Of a DNA stretch of 64,000 bases, positions 1 through 11,659 are shown piece by piece. How positions within the stretch are numbered: position 1 is the stretch's first letter; every line of letters begins with the position of its first letter. Source of the stretch: Byssothecium circinans (taxonomy: Eukaryota > Ascomycota > Dothideomycetes > Pleosporales > Massarinaceae); contig ML977035.1 in the NCBI GenBank assembly GCA_010015675.1, forward strand, positions 159,935-223,934. The letters run 5' to 3'. Under the pieces are notes generated by a model. It saw only the letters and a list, made by a program, of their open reading frames with translations, was not told the origin of the DNA and made no database searches. The position numbers were made by a program, and so were the translations under genes.

Positions 1-2793
1 CCATTCGCCCCTTGCTGCGTCTGTTGAGGTGCACCGCCAGAAGCCTGGAGTGTCATCGAGCTGCTGACGGTACTGTGAGCGTCGGTGTTTCCGTTGCCCG
101 TAGCTACGGAGCGGTAGCGCTTGGAGAGGCCAATGTTGGAGCGCTCGGATGGTGCTATTGAGGGTGCAAAAGCTGGCATCGGCGGTAGTTGAGGTGGAGG
201 TGCGGATGGGAAGCCACCGCCAATCATCGTGGAGCCTGTCGAGTAGGGGCGTGGTGGTGGTTGAGCGGAAGGGTTGACCGACATTATTGACATGGGACGT
301 TGCTGAGAACCACCGGGCACGTTCAGAAAGCTGTTGTTCCCTTGAGACATGGCCATGGACATGCGAGGGTCCTGCTGCGGCTGCATCATCATGGACATGC
401 GTGGATCCTGGGGTTGGGGTTGCATCATCGACATCCGCGGATCCTGTGGTTGCTGGCCAAACATCTGCATCTGCTGCTGGAGTTGCATTTGTTGGGCGGC
501 AAACATCTGCTGCATCTGCTGGAACTGCTGCATCTGTTGCATGTAGTCCTGTTGGGACATTGGGTATCCCATGTTGTTCACGCCCATCATGGGCATTCCG
601 TTGGGACCACCCATCATATTCATGTTCATCATGGGATTCATACCCTGCATGCTCTGCATCGGGTTCATTGCAGGCGCTGCCGGGTTCATCATCGAGATGC
701 GGGTGGGGTTGGGGTTCGCTTGTGGGTTCATTTGTGCTGCCATGGCGCCGGTGAAGGGCCCGCCTTGGGGTTTCTTGCTGGAGGCGCCGCCCATATACTT
801 TTGCTTCGTCATGTCGCGCATCTGGATCTGCTCGACGAGCGACGGTGCGCTCAGCTGCGGCTCTGGATACATCATGGGCTCGCCAATGACGGAGGCGGGT
901 CCGCGACTGAAGCCCATGGATTCTCTATTCATCGGCTGTACCACCCCTCCACCTATAAAAGTAGCATGCGGGTCCTCAGGAAGGTTTCGAGCGAACGCTG
1001 GCCTGAACGTGGACGCACGGTTAGCCCCCATGTTACCAGCAGAAGCCGGACGCTCCGGTAGCGTGGGAGTAGAGTTGTTGCGGAAGTAGGATGGGATGAC
1101 GTTGGCCGGCTGCGTTGGCATCCTGTCCTTACTTGGGAACCCGTGTTGTGCTAGAATGCCCAGAGGAACGTCCTCATCCTCCCACTCGTCAGCTTTCGAA
1201 GATATCTCAGATGGAAATCCCATGGAAAAGGATTCTGCCACACTACCTGGCCGGTTTGGATTCGCGGATCCTGTTGTGGTGCGTCGCATCGTTTCTCGAG
1301 CCAAGTCCATCTGTTGTTTCTTCCGTCTTGCTATTGCTTCCTGCGCCGCTCTCTCTTCCGCCTCTTCCTCATCTTCATAGTCTTCCGACTCAGAATCGGA
1401 GTCGGCAGCCTGTTGTTTTGCTCGCTGTTGCTGAGCGCGAAACTCGGCTTGTGTCATTATCCGGTGCCCTGACCCATCAGTTTGCTGCGATTGTCGACTC
1501 TCTTGCGGGGTGTGTGCAGCCGGCTTTTGCGGAAGTGGATGGTTGGCTTTTGGCGGAGCGAAGAGATCTTCTTCCTCATCTTCGGGTTCATTTTGCGGTT
1601 GAGGAGAAGGTGCTTGGCGATTAGTTGCTCTGGGCGTGTTATTGTTTGAGGCCGTCTGGGCTGAAGCTGGTGTTTGGATGGGCGGGCCGGAGGCGGGAGA
1701 GGGCTTGTGCTCAGGAGGGCTCGGACGAGGAGGATTAGGAGCCACTTTAGAATGTTGGGCGTAAGAATGTGAGTTCGCAAAGCCGTTCGGGCCGTTTAGG
1801 TCTGGACTGTATGAAGCGACTGGCGCGTATTGTTGCGAGTGGGAAAATTTGTGCGGGGGTGGTGGCGGTGGAGAGTCGCTGTCGGGAGAATGCGCCATGA
1901 GATTGTCATTGGAGCCACGACTATCCCACGAGGTGAGCGGTGGCTCGACTTCCAACTCATGGTTGCGATCTATCTTGATGGGCTCCGCTTGGAAACCGCG
2001 CTTCCCCACCAGAAGGGAGCGACCTGGAGAGCTAATGGCTGCGGGTGGAGACTCTTTCCGGTCGAGCCCGCTGAACATGTCGTCGAAGTCGGAAGAACCA
2101 AAGTTGAGGTCTGCGTCTAGGGTAGGCGGCTTCGCGGTACTTGCGTAACTAGACGAGGTCATCGCACGCATACGCCCAGATGCAGGAACAGGCGATTCGC
2201 TGTATGCTCTTGACTCTGATACCGGGGGCGGGGGTAATTTTTTTTTGTTCGCAGCGAGGGTCAGCGAGTTGGGCAAGCTGTGCTGATGTGAGACGTGAGG
2301 TCGCGGCACGGCGAATACGTTGTCGTTGGAGTCGGTGTCTGCAGATGAAGGTAAAGTAGAGGTGGATCCGTACTGGGCATTGTTATAAGGCCGTGAACCC
2401 CCTGTGCCACTACTAGATTTGCTGTCACTAGTGGATTCGTCAGATATATGCCTGAAATTTCGGATGGACCCGCACGTACCGCTTCGATGAAGCAGGGGAG
2501 TCATCATCGAACGACTGGTTTCGGGCCTTATTGCTGGCACTGCCAAAGCCGCTGAACGGGCGGAACTTGGATGCTGCCTTTTCCGAAGCTCTCCGTTTTT
2601 CTTCTCTTTTGCGCGCATCCGCTTCAGCGCTGGTCATGACGCGGAAACCTCCTCCTCCTCCTCCCCCTGAGCCCGACTCGGCTCCCGGAGCGGTATCGTG
2701 GGGATGGTGGACTGCGAATGCATCCCCCTCTTCTATAGCATTGCCTTGGGACTTGCGGCGTCCAGCAAACAGGCCAAGCCCCGACTTGACCAT
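1..2793 (-). CDS. Conserved fungal protein, Q/M-rich, 3' end missing (window edge)
   Basis: I do not recognise a named family. The minus frame is open from an ATG at 2793 (MVKSGLGLFAG), through a 52-nt intron (2479 to 2428, GTACGT..CTGAC..CACTAG, rejoining an Arg codon), to the window edge, giving at least 913 residues. The N-terminus has a Lys/Arg/Glu-rich helix (about residues 50-80) and a FRPFSGFG stretch. The middle is low-complexity Ser/Pro with an acidic FGSSDFDDMFSGLDRK motif, an acidic run (SDSESEDYEDEEEAER) followed by a basic helix, and a DEWEDEDVPLGILAQHGFPS motif that looks conserved. The C-terminal part is Met/Gln/Pro-rich with repeated QQPQDPRMSMM units at about 355-450, prion-like in composition. 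A disordered scaffold or RNA-related role is possible, but that is inference from composition only. An in-frame upstream ATG at 2835 is the alternative start. Confidence 0.75.
363..455 (-). repeat. In-frame tandem repeat coding QDPRMSMM units
   Basis: Three short imperfect units encode QDPRMSMMQPQP-like peptides near the 3' end of the first gene. They sit beside polyQ/QM codon runs at 460-550. This is an ordinary place for length polymorphism between strains. Confidence 0.5.
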
Positions 2794-4343
2794 GTTGTGA
2801 TGTAATAATGAATCTTCTACTGCCTCAGTTCGCAAATTCCTACGTAAAAGCGTGGGCGGAGCGCCTGCGAGCGGGTCGCGCGTGGAGTGTGCGTCTGATG
2901 ATGCGTAGGAGAGCGTGAACGAGTGACTGTGGAGGCCTGTAGAATGACGAGTCAGCGTTCAGCTATTGATGATGTATTCCGTCGCAACGAGCTTCAAGAA
3001 ATGTGTATGTGTAAGAGCAGTCCAGCGTTGGATATCGAGGCGTGAATGTCTCGTAATGTAGAGCTCCACCGTCCTCGACGCGCCGGGAAGCTGCAACCTT
3101 TCCAGCAGCAGGAGCAGCCGTGGACTGGCAATTGAACAGTCTTGCGCTTGAACACCGCGAGCTCTTTCCGTATAGTGGCATCGCAATTGCTGCTCCACAT
3201 CTTGAGCTGCTGGAGGGTGTTGCCGAACGGTGTAATGTGGTGGTGCGGGTTGGGCGACTTACCGGACACTGAGGCGGAGTGCTCGAAGCGAGAGTGGGCG
3301 TCTACGAAGGACGTTGACGTTGACGTTGACGTGAAGAGACGGGAGGCGTGCGGTCACGGTGCGGCTCGGTGTCGAGCGAGAGGAAGAGGAGGTTGAGGCA
3401 CGGGCCGTCGAAATCAATTGTAAATGCTGGCTGCCGGAAGGATAGGGAGTTTACGGTTTGCGGTTACCGTCCGATGATGCTCGTCCTACCCTATCAAAAT
3501 CTACCGATGCAGAGTCGCATTCGTCGAGTTAGCGAGAGGAATCCTGCGCGGCGGTTCGGACTCTAGCCGGCGCAATTACGTCTGGCATGCAGAAACAAAA
3601 GGAGTCTGTTGTTGTCCTCGGGCACTCAGGAGAAAACTACATATGTAATCATATGGCGTTACTTTTCCAGGAGATCCATGCATGCAAATAGTCTCTCCGA
3701 CTCTCTTGGACGCACATGCAGCGTCAGCCCCTACAACAGCTAGTCTAGCGCACTTGGATCTGGACAGGATAGGGTAGCGTTAAACATAGCATCAGCTTTG
3801 ATACTCAGCCCATCATTGCCCACAGCTCGAGACAGTGAGCTCATTGTGCACCCTCGACGCACTGTTTGAGCTTGTCTCAGCGGCCCTCCATTCACTGCGC
3901 CATCCCCTTTTGACTCGGATTTCGCGAGCATCATCCGGCGCCCCGTGGACCCCTGCCGGCCAGATTGCCGCATCCTCTAGCGTCTATATACATCCGCAGC
4001 GTGCCTCCGCTAGTGGGTATAAACTGGGCTGGCTGCACATGCGAGGAGGCTCAAATCAAATCAGGGGCAGGATAAATAAAGACAAAGGCAGGCATCGGGT
4101 CTTCCAACAAACAGCCAGAAACTCGATGCAAGCTTATACCGACGATTAAGCTGTTGATCTTGCAAGCAATTTTCCTTGCTCGTGCAATATTGGCAGGTCC
4201 TTGCGCTTTTCTTCGGTTCCGTGTAGAGTAGTTGCCTCCGATCCATGCGATGTCATCATTTCCATCACGGGAATTTCGACAACACCACAAAACACCCACC
4301 CCACATAATATCCACCGGCTTGACGACATACACTGGGAGGAAC
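2794..4343. other. Divergent intergenic region, no gene seen
   Basis: This stretch separates the first gene (-) from the methyltransferase (+), so both promoters should lie here. It contains a (GTTGAC)4 microsatellite near 3312-3335 and CT-rich stretches. Short open frames exist on both strands but none has recognisable protein character or a splice-consistent extension. Confidence 0.6.
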
Positions 4344-7300
4344 ATGGCCGCCAGTCAGCTTAGCGAGAGGGCCGCCAGCGGTTTCGCCAAGGCAGCCCTT
4401 TACGACCAGCACAGGCCTTCATATCCCTCAGATGCGGTGCAGGCGCTGCTTGAGGCTGCGGGCGTGAGCGGAGTCGACGCTGCCAGCCTCATTGATCTCG
4501 CCGCTGGGACGGGCAAGTTTACGGAGCTCCTTGCAGCCCGAGATGAGCACTACAACATTATTGCCGTCGAGCCTCACAAGGAGATGCGCGAGCAGCTAGA
4601 GCGGAAGAAGCTGGACAAGGTCACAGTCGTTGAGGGGCTGTCCACCGCCATTCCAGCCGGCAGCGAGTGTGCCGACGCGGTATTCGCAGCTCAGGTATGT
4701 TAAATATGTGTGCATCCCGACTTCAGCTTGAGGCTGTACCGATCAGGCGTTCCCGAACCATTTTCAGGCGCTTGGGTTAGACCCCTCCTCGTGGCACAGA
4801 GGCGGTAGATCGCACTGCAGACTGGATGACGCTGTTGACCTTAGCTCTCCCGCCCCTCTCTTTTCCCCTCACCCACCCACCCACCTCTCCAACCTCTTCC
4901 TGCAAACATCTTCTCCGGGCCGGGACGCGTAATCGAGCGCTTCACCAGCCCATCTTGCATATGCATCTGGGCCCGATCCATTCATCTCGTCTCGGTTCAA
5001 CAGAATGACTGGCAATCATCCTTGCACTGACACCACATGCAGGCCTTCCATTGGTTTGCAAATGCAGAGTCTCTGGAGGAGATCCATCGCGTTTTGAAGC
5101 CTGTTGGCGTGCTGGGCTTGATTTGGAACGCAGAAGACTGTAGGTTAAGATTTCCTTGAGTCACTAGCATTGAGAACCCTTTATCCACTTTACAGACGCT
5201 GGTGCAACAGAGCCGTAACTACGTCCCATCTTGCGTGCGGGTCCCCTCATCTTCTGGCCGTTCGCATATTGAACACCACGTCTACGTTCCAGATTAAGTT
5301 TATGTCTCTTGCCAACCTCTGGGCCCTTCAAATAACCCCTTGATGAGGCTACTCTGTGAAGCCCTTCGAAGATGGCGTTCAGCGCGCTATGCTTTAAATC
5401 ACGCTTCTTTCGTTCGTCAAATCCGATGGCTCTTTGACATTGGTTTTCCGAGACAGTAGAAGACGTGTTTGCGACGACTGAGTTGGGATGACGTATCAGA
5501 GACAATTGTCTGACATTACTGCCAGACAACACGCCGCTCTCCTATCCCACATCGAGTGTTTGGGCAACCAAGCTGCGCGACTACGCCTTCTATCTTGAAG
5601 AAGCCAGCGATGACCGTGAGCCTCGCTTTCGAAACGACCAGTGGCGCAAGGTGTTTGAGAGTCAAGTGTCCTCTACGCCGATTACTGCGGCTCTTGCGGG
5701 AGGAACAAACTCTTTGTTCTCGCTCCCTTTAGGTGAAGAGATAGTAAAGTGGCAGGATTGGCTTGATCAAGAAGCACTTTGGAATAGACTGCGTACTTTG
5801 AGCCATTTTGCGGTGCTCGAAGGACGGCGGTTGGAGGTATGTGGATGATTCGTTTTGTCGAAAGAGCCTGGATGGATTCCGGAATCTTGCTTGGATGGAC
5901 CTTTGGACTCCTGGATTCCCTCTGGATTGATTCCTGGACTTACACTAGGTTGACCGAAGGATCTCTTGTTTGGACCGGCTTATAATTCCCTGGATTTATT
6001 TCTGGATGTGTTGCTAGGTTTGACCGCGAAGAGGATATGCATGTTATAGGAAAATGAAGTCTTTTGGGACGGAGATAAGAGTGGACAAGGCGACGGCTTA
6101 TGGCTTAATGTCTTGGAGACTTGAGAATGGAGCCGGCATTTTTTCAATCCGGCAGGGATGATGTGGCGGCCAAACCTTCTATGATTACCGCCTTCCGAGC
6201 CTTCCAGAAGGTATCCTGCCGGCTCGTATCCGCTATTGTGGGCCTGTGACCCTAGCTCTTCACCATTGACTTGTGTCGCCGACCTCGCCTGTTCAATTCG
6301 AGCACTGCAACTGCATCGTGAGTCGATGTAATGCCGATGCGTGTTGTATCCTCTCCTTGTTCAGGGTCGAGCGGATGCCAATACATCGACGCAAAGGAAT
6401 TCAACACGCACATCGCCGCCCTCTTATCAACAGTTGTCCTGCGAAACGTCCGTTGCCAGTCTCCTCGAAGGGCAACATTCGGCCGGTCGTACATGTTGCG
6501 GTTGTTGAAAACGGGCGCATCGACACGGGTGAAAGCGTATCGCCGTTAAAGGGTGCTTCGATCCGTTGAATATATTAGCGAAGGTCTGGAGCAAACAAAT
6601 ATTCACCGTACTTATGGCCGCGGAACCGATGAGCGTACGAGCGATGCCAACACCGTAGATTTGCCAACCTGTTACAGTCGATGACTGCTGAGCCACAACC
6701 CCCACTTGGTGCTGATTGGATTTATCCATCAGCTCCCCTTCTCGTTCAAAAGAGCCATCGCCGCTGCTGTTCCCCAAGCACATCCGCGTATGTTGCGTAT
6801 GCAGCAAACCTGCTCCTTCTTTCGATCTCCCCTTCACGGTTGTCCCTTTGAGCCGCCGCTATCTTCTCGAGACCGCTGCATTCAAGTCCACGAAGTCGAG
6901 CCCGTCCTGCTTTGTATCGAGTCATACTTGTCGGAGCAAACCAGCTTGACGCATGCCGCCCGGGTAATCGAAGGGGGTTGTCCTTGCTCCCACCGCTCGC
7001 CTTGGAACATATCGAGGTGTCGTCGCAATCGAGGAGGGGTTGTCGCCGCTTGAGACAATCGAGGCATCTGCAAATCAGTCGATGTTCTTCGCTTGTGACG
7101 TTTGGTTCCTGTTGTGGCGTGGATTCAGTGTACGCGCTGCCTTGTTTGTCAAAGACGTCAGCAGTGTTCTCAATCTCAATGCTGTGCTGCGGTGGGCCAA
7201 CAAAAAACGACCCCTTCCCGTAGATGTGGAGACCTTGCTGCTCGAAATGATTTGGAGTTGAAACATACCAGTGCTCTACGCTGCTCTGTTATCGTTGTAT

Positions 7301-10186
7301 ACCAAATATGCCCCTTCGCTCACCGTATGGTACTCGGGACGCGCGAGGTCACAGTCGCGATATTGCATATCCCTCCTAATGCGCCTTCCTGTGCATCGAT
7401 CCTCGACGATGCCGTGGCTCTGAGGTGTAGGGGTGGTCGGTTTCGTCGCAATCTTCTCTTGCCGGTTGTCATGAAGCCTCCACAGTCGATCGAGGGTTGC
7501 TGTTGCTCGAGGAAAGGAAGCCGTGGCTACACAGGTGGTGGACTCGTTTCTCATCTTAGTCTCCACCGTCTTGTTTCGTGATGTATGAAACAGCCATCTG
7601 TCGTGGTTGGAAGGGTATCGTTACTTCACGGGCATTAAGTATCGAAAGCGACGGGTTTGTGCTCGATGGAATCCCCAATATGGTCGCTTGGAGCTCGTTT
7701 TCTGCGATTCAGACACCTGCCTTGTCAATAGCCTGAACGGGACTCGAAAATACCCTCACTACCCTCGAGCTTGCGGTCTCGAACATCTGGGAACCATCCT
7801 CACTGTTGTAGAACCACGGGCGTCGGCGCGTGAAGACGTCGTGGTGTCGCGCTCGAAGCATCTCAAGCTTGCACTTCCAACCTAGCCTTCTCGCCTCCTT
7901 TGAATGTGTCCCCGAGTCGCCGCGGCGTCGTTGGGAGTGAGCTACCACAGCGTCTAGAGGCTGGCTCGAGGGCTACTGAAGCGGCGCAACACAATGCACT
8001 GGTGTTTTTGAATCTCGGTGCGGTGTTCTGTGGGCTTCCAGGGCGGCTCTGCGAGCGATGGGGTTGCGAGAGCTTGATGTTGTGTTGTGGTGCGGAGGAC
8101 GATGCAGTGTTGATGATGGCGTTGCGTTGGTGTCCCTCTCGACTCACTTTCTCAGCGAGAAGCGGGAGCAGCCTACCGAAACAGGCTGCCCTCACTGAGC
8201 TACCACGACGTCACAGGCCTTTCAAAAATGTCAGAGTGGTTGGCGAGGAGAATGCGCTGAACTATGAGAATCTCCGCACTGCGTTCGCTGGACGCCTACT
8301 GTACACTACTACGAGCTAAAGCTGTGGGGAAGTGTGATATCGTCTTGCAGAGCGGAGCTTGAGGCCGGCGTTGCCGTCCCACTCACTCACCTCCTCACCA
8401 CGGTACAAATCACTGGAGTCTGCCCTCAGTGAGCCATCATGACGTCGCAGGCCTGTGAAATGAATTAGACAAGATGGCGAGGGCGATGCGCTTGTGTGAT
8501 AGAAAGCCCACGAATCGTTTACTAGTCTACCTAAACCTTTTATCATGGGGATTCGCCGCTTGCGCTGGCTGGGATGTGAGGTGTTGTAGGCGCTGGAGTC
8601 ACGTACGGTCAGGACTCTCAGTTCATTCCATGAAGGCTGCTGCAATAGCCGTCCCTCGGAGTGAAACATCACAATGCGAGATGTCTGCCGACGAGTAATA
8701 GAAGCAGGCGAAAGGCTGGCAGAGTGTGTGCGAGGCGCTATGTCTTGTTGCTGTGGCACTCAAACTCCGAGAGTTAGGGAATTGGCAGGAGAGAGTTTTA
8801 TGGTGTTGTTCCAAACATCATACACGCGCATAGTGGATGGCCATGCCACTCTACGCCTTCCCCTTGACTGTCATCACTTGCTTTGATATCGCCACTTATG
8901 ACTGCTATCTGCAATGAAACGCTACGACATGGGATGATTGCTGAGGAGAATCGCTTGCTCAATCATTGTCTTGGACTGGAAGAAATTCCGCGTGGCTTTC
9001 AGTGTGCATTCCTTGTGAAAACTGTCATCTTGAGCCAGCGTTGTCAAGGGCAGGATTGGTTGTTTAGTTGTTTATGCATCGCGCATTTTAATTTCCCGCC
9101 TGCCGCGGGGGGGGGGAGGGGGGGTTGAAGCGCTCTGACAGCATTTCCATCCATCCGAAGTGAAGTACCACTACCTATGAAGCTTGCCATGCTCTTTTAT
9201 CACTGGCGTCCGCCGTAAAGAGCATGCTTTGCTCGGGCTTGGGAACGTTCCCACTATCATCTAGTATTTCAGGAGCGAAGTTTAGCGGAGTCCAGGATGT
9301 TGATATGTTTGAAGGTGGAAGCTGCTGTTGGAATGATGGACGTCCAATATTGGCCAATGGATTCGCCGGTTGCTATTCAAGATACCTTGCTGATACTACA
9401 CTCTGATCGTTTTCGAATCTGGAATCGTGAGTGTCTGAGTTCATGCGGAATACCTAGAGTCCCCGACATCATGGACGTCCGAGAACCTTGTCTTTGCAAT
9501 TGGCGTTGCTATTGTACTACCGCCGTTCTGTCCCGTAAGGAGAACCTTGGGAGCCTTGGATCCCATTGGATTTGGAGTGGAAACCGGATTATATTAACCG
9601 TTCGTGGATGGCGAAAAAATGGAGCAAATCCGTGCTTTGGATCAGGGGCATCAGGAGTTCAGTTTGCTGTTGGAAATGCTTCATCGCCATGATGCTCTGC
9701 TTACCCACCGGCGGAAGTAAGCATAATGGTCCATCAACCGCATCATTTACCCCAATTATGTTGCATTGACATGGAGTCACCGAACGTAGGACCACTGCCA
9801 CTGTAATACCGCGAAGAAGCCCTTCCGTGACTATAATACACAATACCAACCTTCCCTGATATGCGTGGTTGTTCTATGATGGGATGAGATTATAGAAAGT
9901 GGACTTGAACATCGTTGATGTACAAAGAGCGGCCAGATGCATCCTGGAACTGGGAGCCCGAATCCTTATGGACAGACGATTAGGGCAATTGCCATAGTAT
10001 ATGGTATTGCGGATCCGGAGGCCTGGTGATATTTGTGTATGCGGACACGTTGCTAATAGTTGTGAACAGGAAGCTCGTGAAGTCTTTGACGAAGCATTGT
10101 CCGATCCAAACGTAGCCCGCGACGCAGAGGGCAGAATCAAGGTAGATGGCGTTACGGTACTAGCCTGGACGACCAAAATTCCTTGA
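4344..10186 (+). CDS. SAM-dependent class I methyltransferase (UbiE/Crg1-like), split by a 4.2-kb intron or insertion
   Basis: Predicted to transfer a methyl group from SAM to an unidentified small molecule in the cytosol. Exons: 4344-4694, 5043-5139, 5526-5836, 10070-10186. They join in frame to a 291-aa protein, the usual length of this family. Motif I is LIDLAAGTGKFTE (residues 49-61). The motif FAAQAFHWF spans the first splice junction, LIWNAEDYNTP the second, and the last exon ends in VDGVTVLAWTTKIP, the family's usual C-terminus. The start follows a good ATG (MAASQLSERAASGFAKAALYDQHRP). Introns are abnormally long: 348, 386 and 4233 nt against about 50 elsewhere. The last has GTATGTGG at its 5' end and TGCTAATAGTTGTGAACAG at its 3' end, so splicing is formally possible. 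Whether a full-length mRNA is made is uncertain. Family call confident; substrate unknown. Confidence 0.82.
7936..8520. repeat. Diverged tandem repeat, unit about 230-260 bp, three copies
   Basis: The anchor GTGAGCTACCACAGCGTC at about 7936 recurs as CTGAGCTACCACGACGTCAC (about 8196) and GTGAGCCATCATGACGTCGC (about 8428). The last two copies share a further 70-80 nt of similar sequence (GGCCT..AAATG..GGCGAGG..ATGCGCT). Identity is only moderate, so the duplication is old. Confidence 0.5.
9175..9849 (-). pseudogene. Decayed coding relic inside the insertion
   Basis: Two open stretches (9849-9589 and 9357-9175) lie in the same minus frame. The joining segment is read in that frame too, broken only by TAA, TAG, TGA, TAG and TAG. 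The peptide has coding character: KHFQQQTELLMPLIQSTDLL, then Ser/Asn/Gln-rich segments, then PANPLANIGRPSFQQQLPPS and TPLNFAPEILDDSGN. The stops are of the kind C-to-T transitions make from Gln, Arg or Trp codons. I recognise no family; it may be the C-terminal part of a captured gene or a transposon ORF. The evidence is reading-frame continuity only. Confidence 0.3.
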
Positions 10187-11659
10187 GTATGTCTCTTTGC
10201 GAAGACATAAAAGTCATGAATAGAGCCAATGTCGAGTGTTTTGCATAAACAGGCAATCGTAGCAACACAAGAACAATACAATGACGTGTATAGGTGCCAC
10301 AGGGACCCAGCCCGGGCCACGACCCCGCCCAAACAAACGTCTAAGTGCGCGTTTTCCCTAGTAAAATGCCATTACCCCACTTTATTTAAGTGTAGTATAT
10401 ATATTAATTAGAACGAGCTAATGTCATCAAGTTGAGTGTAGCCTCTCATGTCTATACATACCTTCGGGTAACAAAAAGTCGAGTTCATTCTCGCAATTAC
10501 GAAACGGTTCGCCAGGTACGTATGAATTTCTTAATTACTATTATTCCGGATTCGGCAGAGCAGAGCAGAGCATTCGACGATCGACGATTCGACAAATACC
10601 TGGATACTGGATTATACCTCCTGCGGTGGGTCAATCACCAGCATTGGAGAAGATTTTTTTTATGCTTTTTTTTGGCTCTACAAGATAATGTAAAGAAGGA
10701 TAAGAGGGGATGGAGAGGGAGAGGAGTAGAATGCGTCTGCGTTGGTGAGTGAGTGAAGAATGCGAGATGGAAAAGAAGGGCTGAGAATGCATTCTGTCTT
10801 TTTGTCACTGTGAGATTAAAGATGGATAGTCTAGGGTGGTAAACTCGTGGTGTTGTTTCCTAAACGGGTAAAAGCAAGAACAGTAGTGGGGTCTAAAGAG
10901 AGCGTGGGTTCGAATCTGTGGGTGGAAGCCTTGGGGCGTGGTGAGGGTAGGTCTGCGGGTACTTTTGCGCAATTTTTGGGCTACAGCGGCAGCTACAGCG
11001 GCCACAAAACGCCTGCAACACTATCCTAGACATTGATAAGTGTGTCAAAATGATCTAAATAGTTCTCTGATCCTCCACGAGGAATTTTAGCGGGTATAAC
11101 CTGCTGTTGCGGACGCTGGAGGGCGGAAAGCTGGTGTTTTGGGTCGGGGCGCGCACTCACGGCACTCCACACGGCGAGAAACAAGACACAAACCACCTGC
11201 AACTTTATTTTAAAGATGAGGGAGACTGCTAATACGATATCGAAACATCTACGATACTCTACAGGTCGACATTGTCCCGTACGGTGCGCTGCTGACCTTG
11301 CTGGCTTCGAGGACGCTGCTCTGGTGTTGCGCCTTCAGACACCCCCCGCGACAGTTCACACAACAAAGAACAACTGAATAAGCATCTGCAACAACATGCC
11401 AAAGCTTGAGGATATCGCCATGGCGAGATACACTTGGACTCAATATTTTACAGGTCAGCTTTACCATCCGCAGCGCGCCCTCAGGGACGCGGCCGAAGAG
11501 AACCCTGGTGTTGTTGCATTCAAACGATCCCACGAACTTGTACACATTGACTAATCGGCGACAGATTGTCTGCACTGCCTTTCTCAACATCGCCGTCAGC
11601 CCTCCTGATGTGCACACCGATTTCCAACGCCGGCCGATTTCCCCCTGTACCTCGCTCGC

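Larger units (their letters stand above)
5837..10069 (+). other. 4.2-kb insertion between methyltransferase exons 3 and 4
   Basis: The donor (5837) and acceptor (10069) of one phase-0 intron are 4233 nt apart. The intervening DNA has no intact gene. It holds a run of CTGGATT-like imperfect repeats (about 5870-6020), long TCGA-rich stretches (about 6250-7900), diverged 230-260-bp tandem units (7938-8500), a G run near 9109-9126, and a stop-ridden minus-strand relic (9175-9849). I could not find terminal repeats or a target duplication, so the element type and exact ends are unknown. Confidence 0.6.

Noticed and set aside
1..1100. Long plus-strand open frames rich in His/Leu/Cys across the first kilobase
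   Set aside because: They are antisense shadows of the Q/M-rich codons of the real minus-strand gene.
10895..10925. GGGTTCGAATCTGTGGG resembling a tRNA T-arm
   Set aside because: No D-arm or anticodon arm is found at the right distance upstream.
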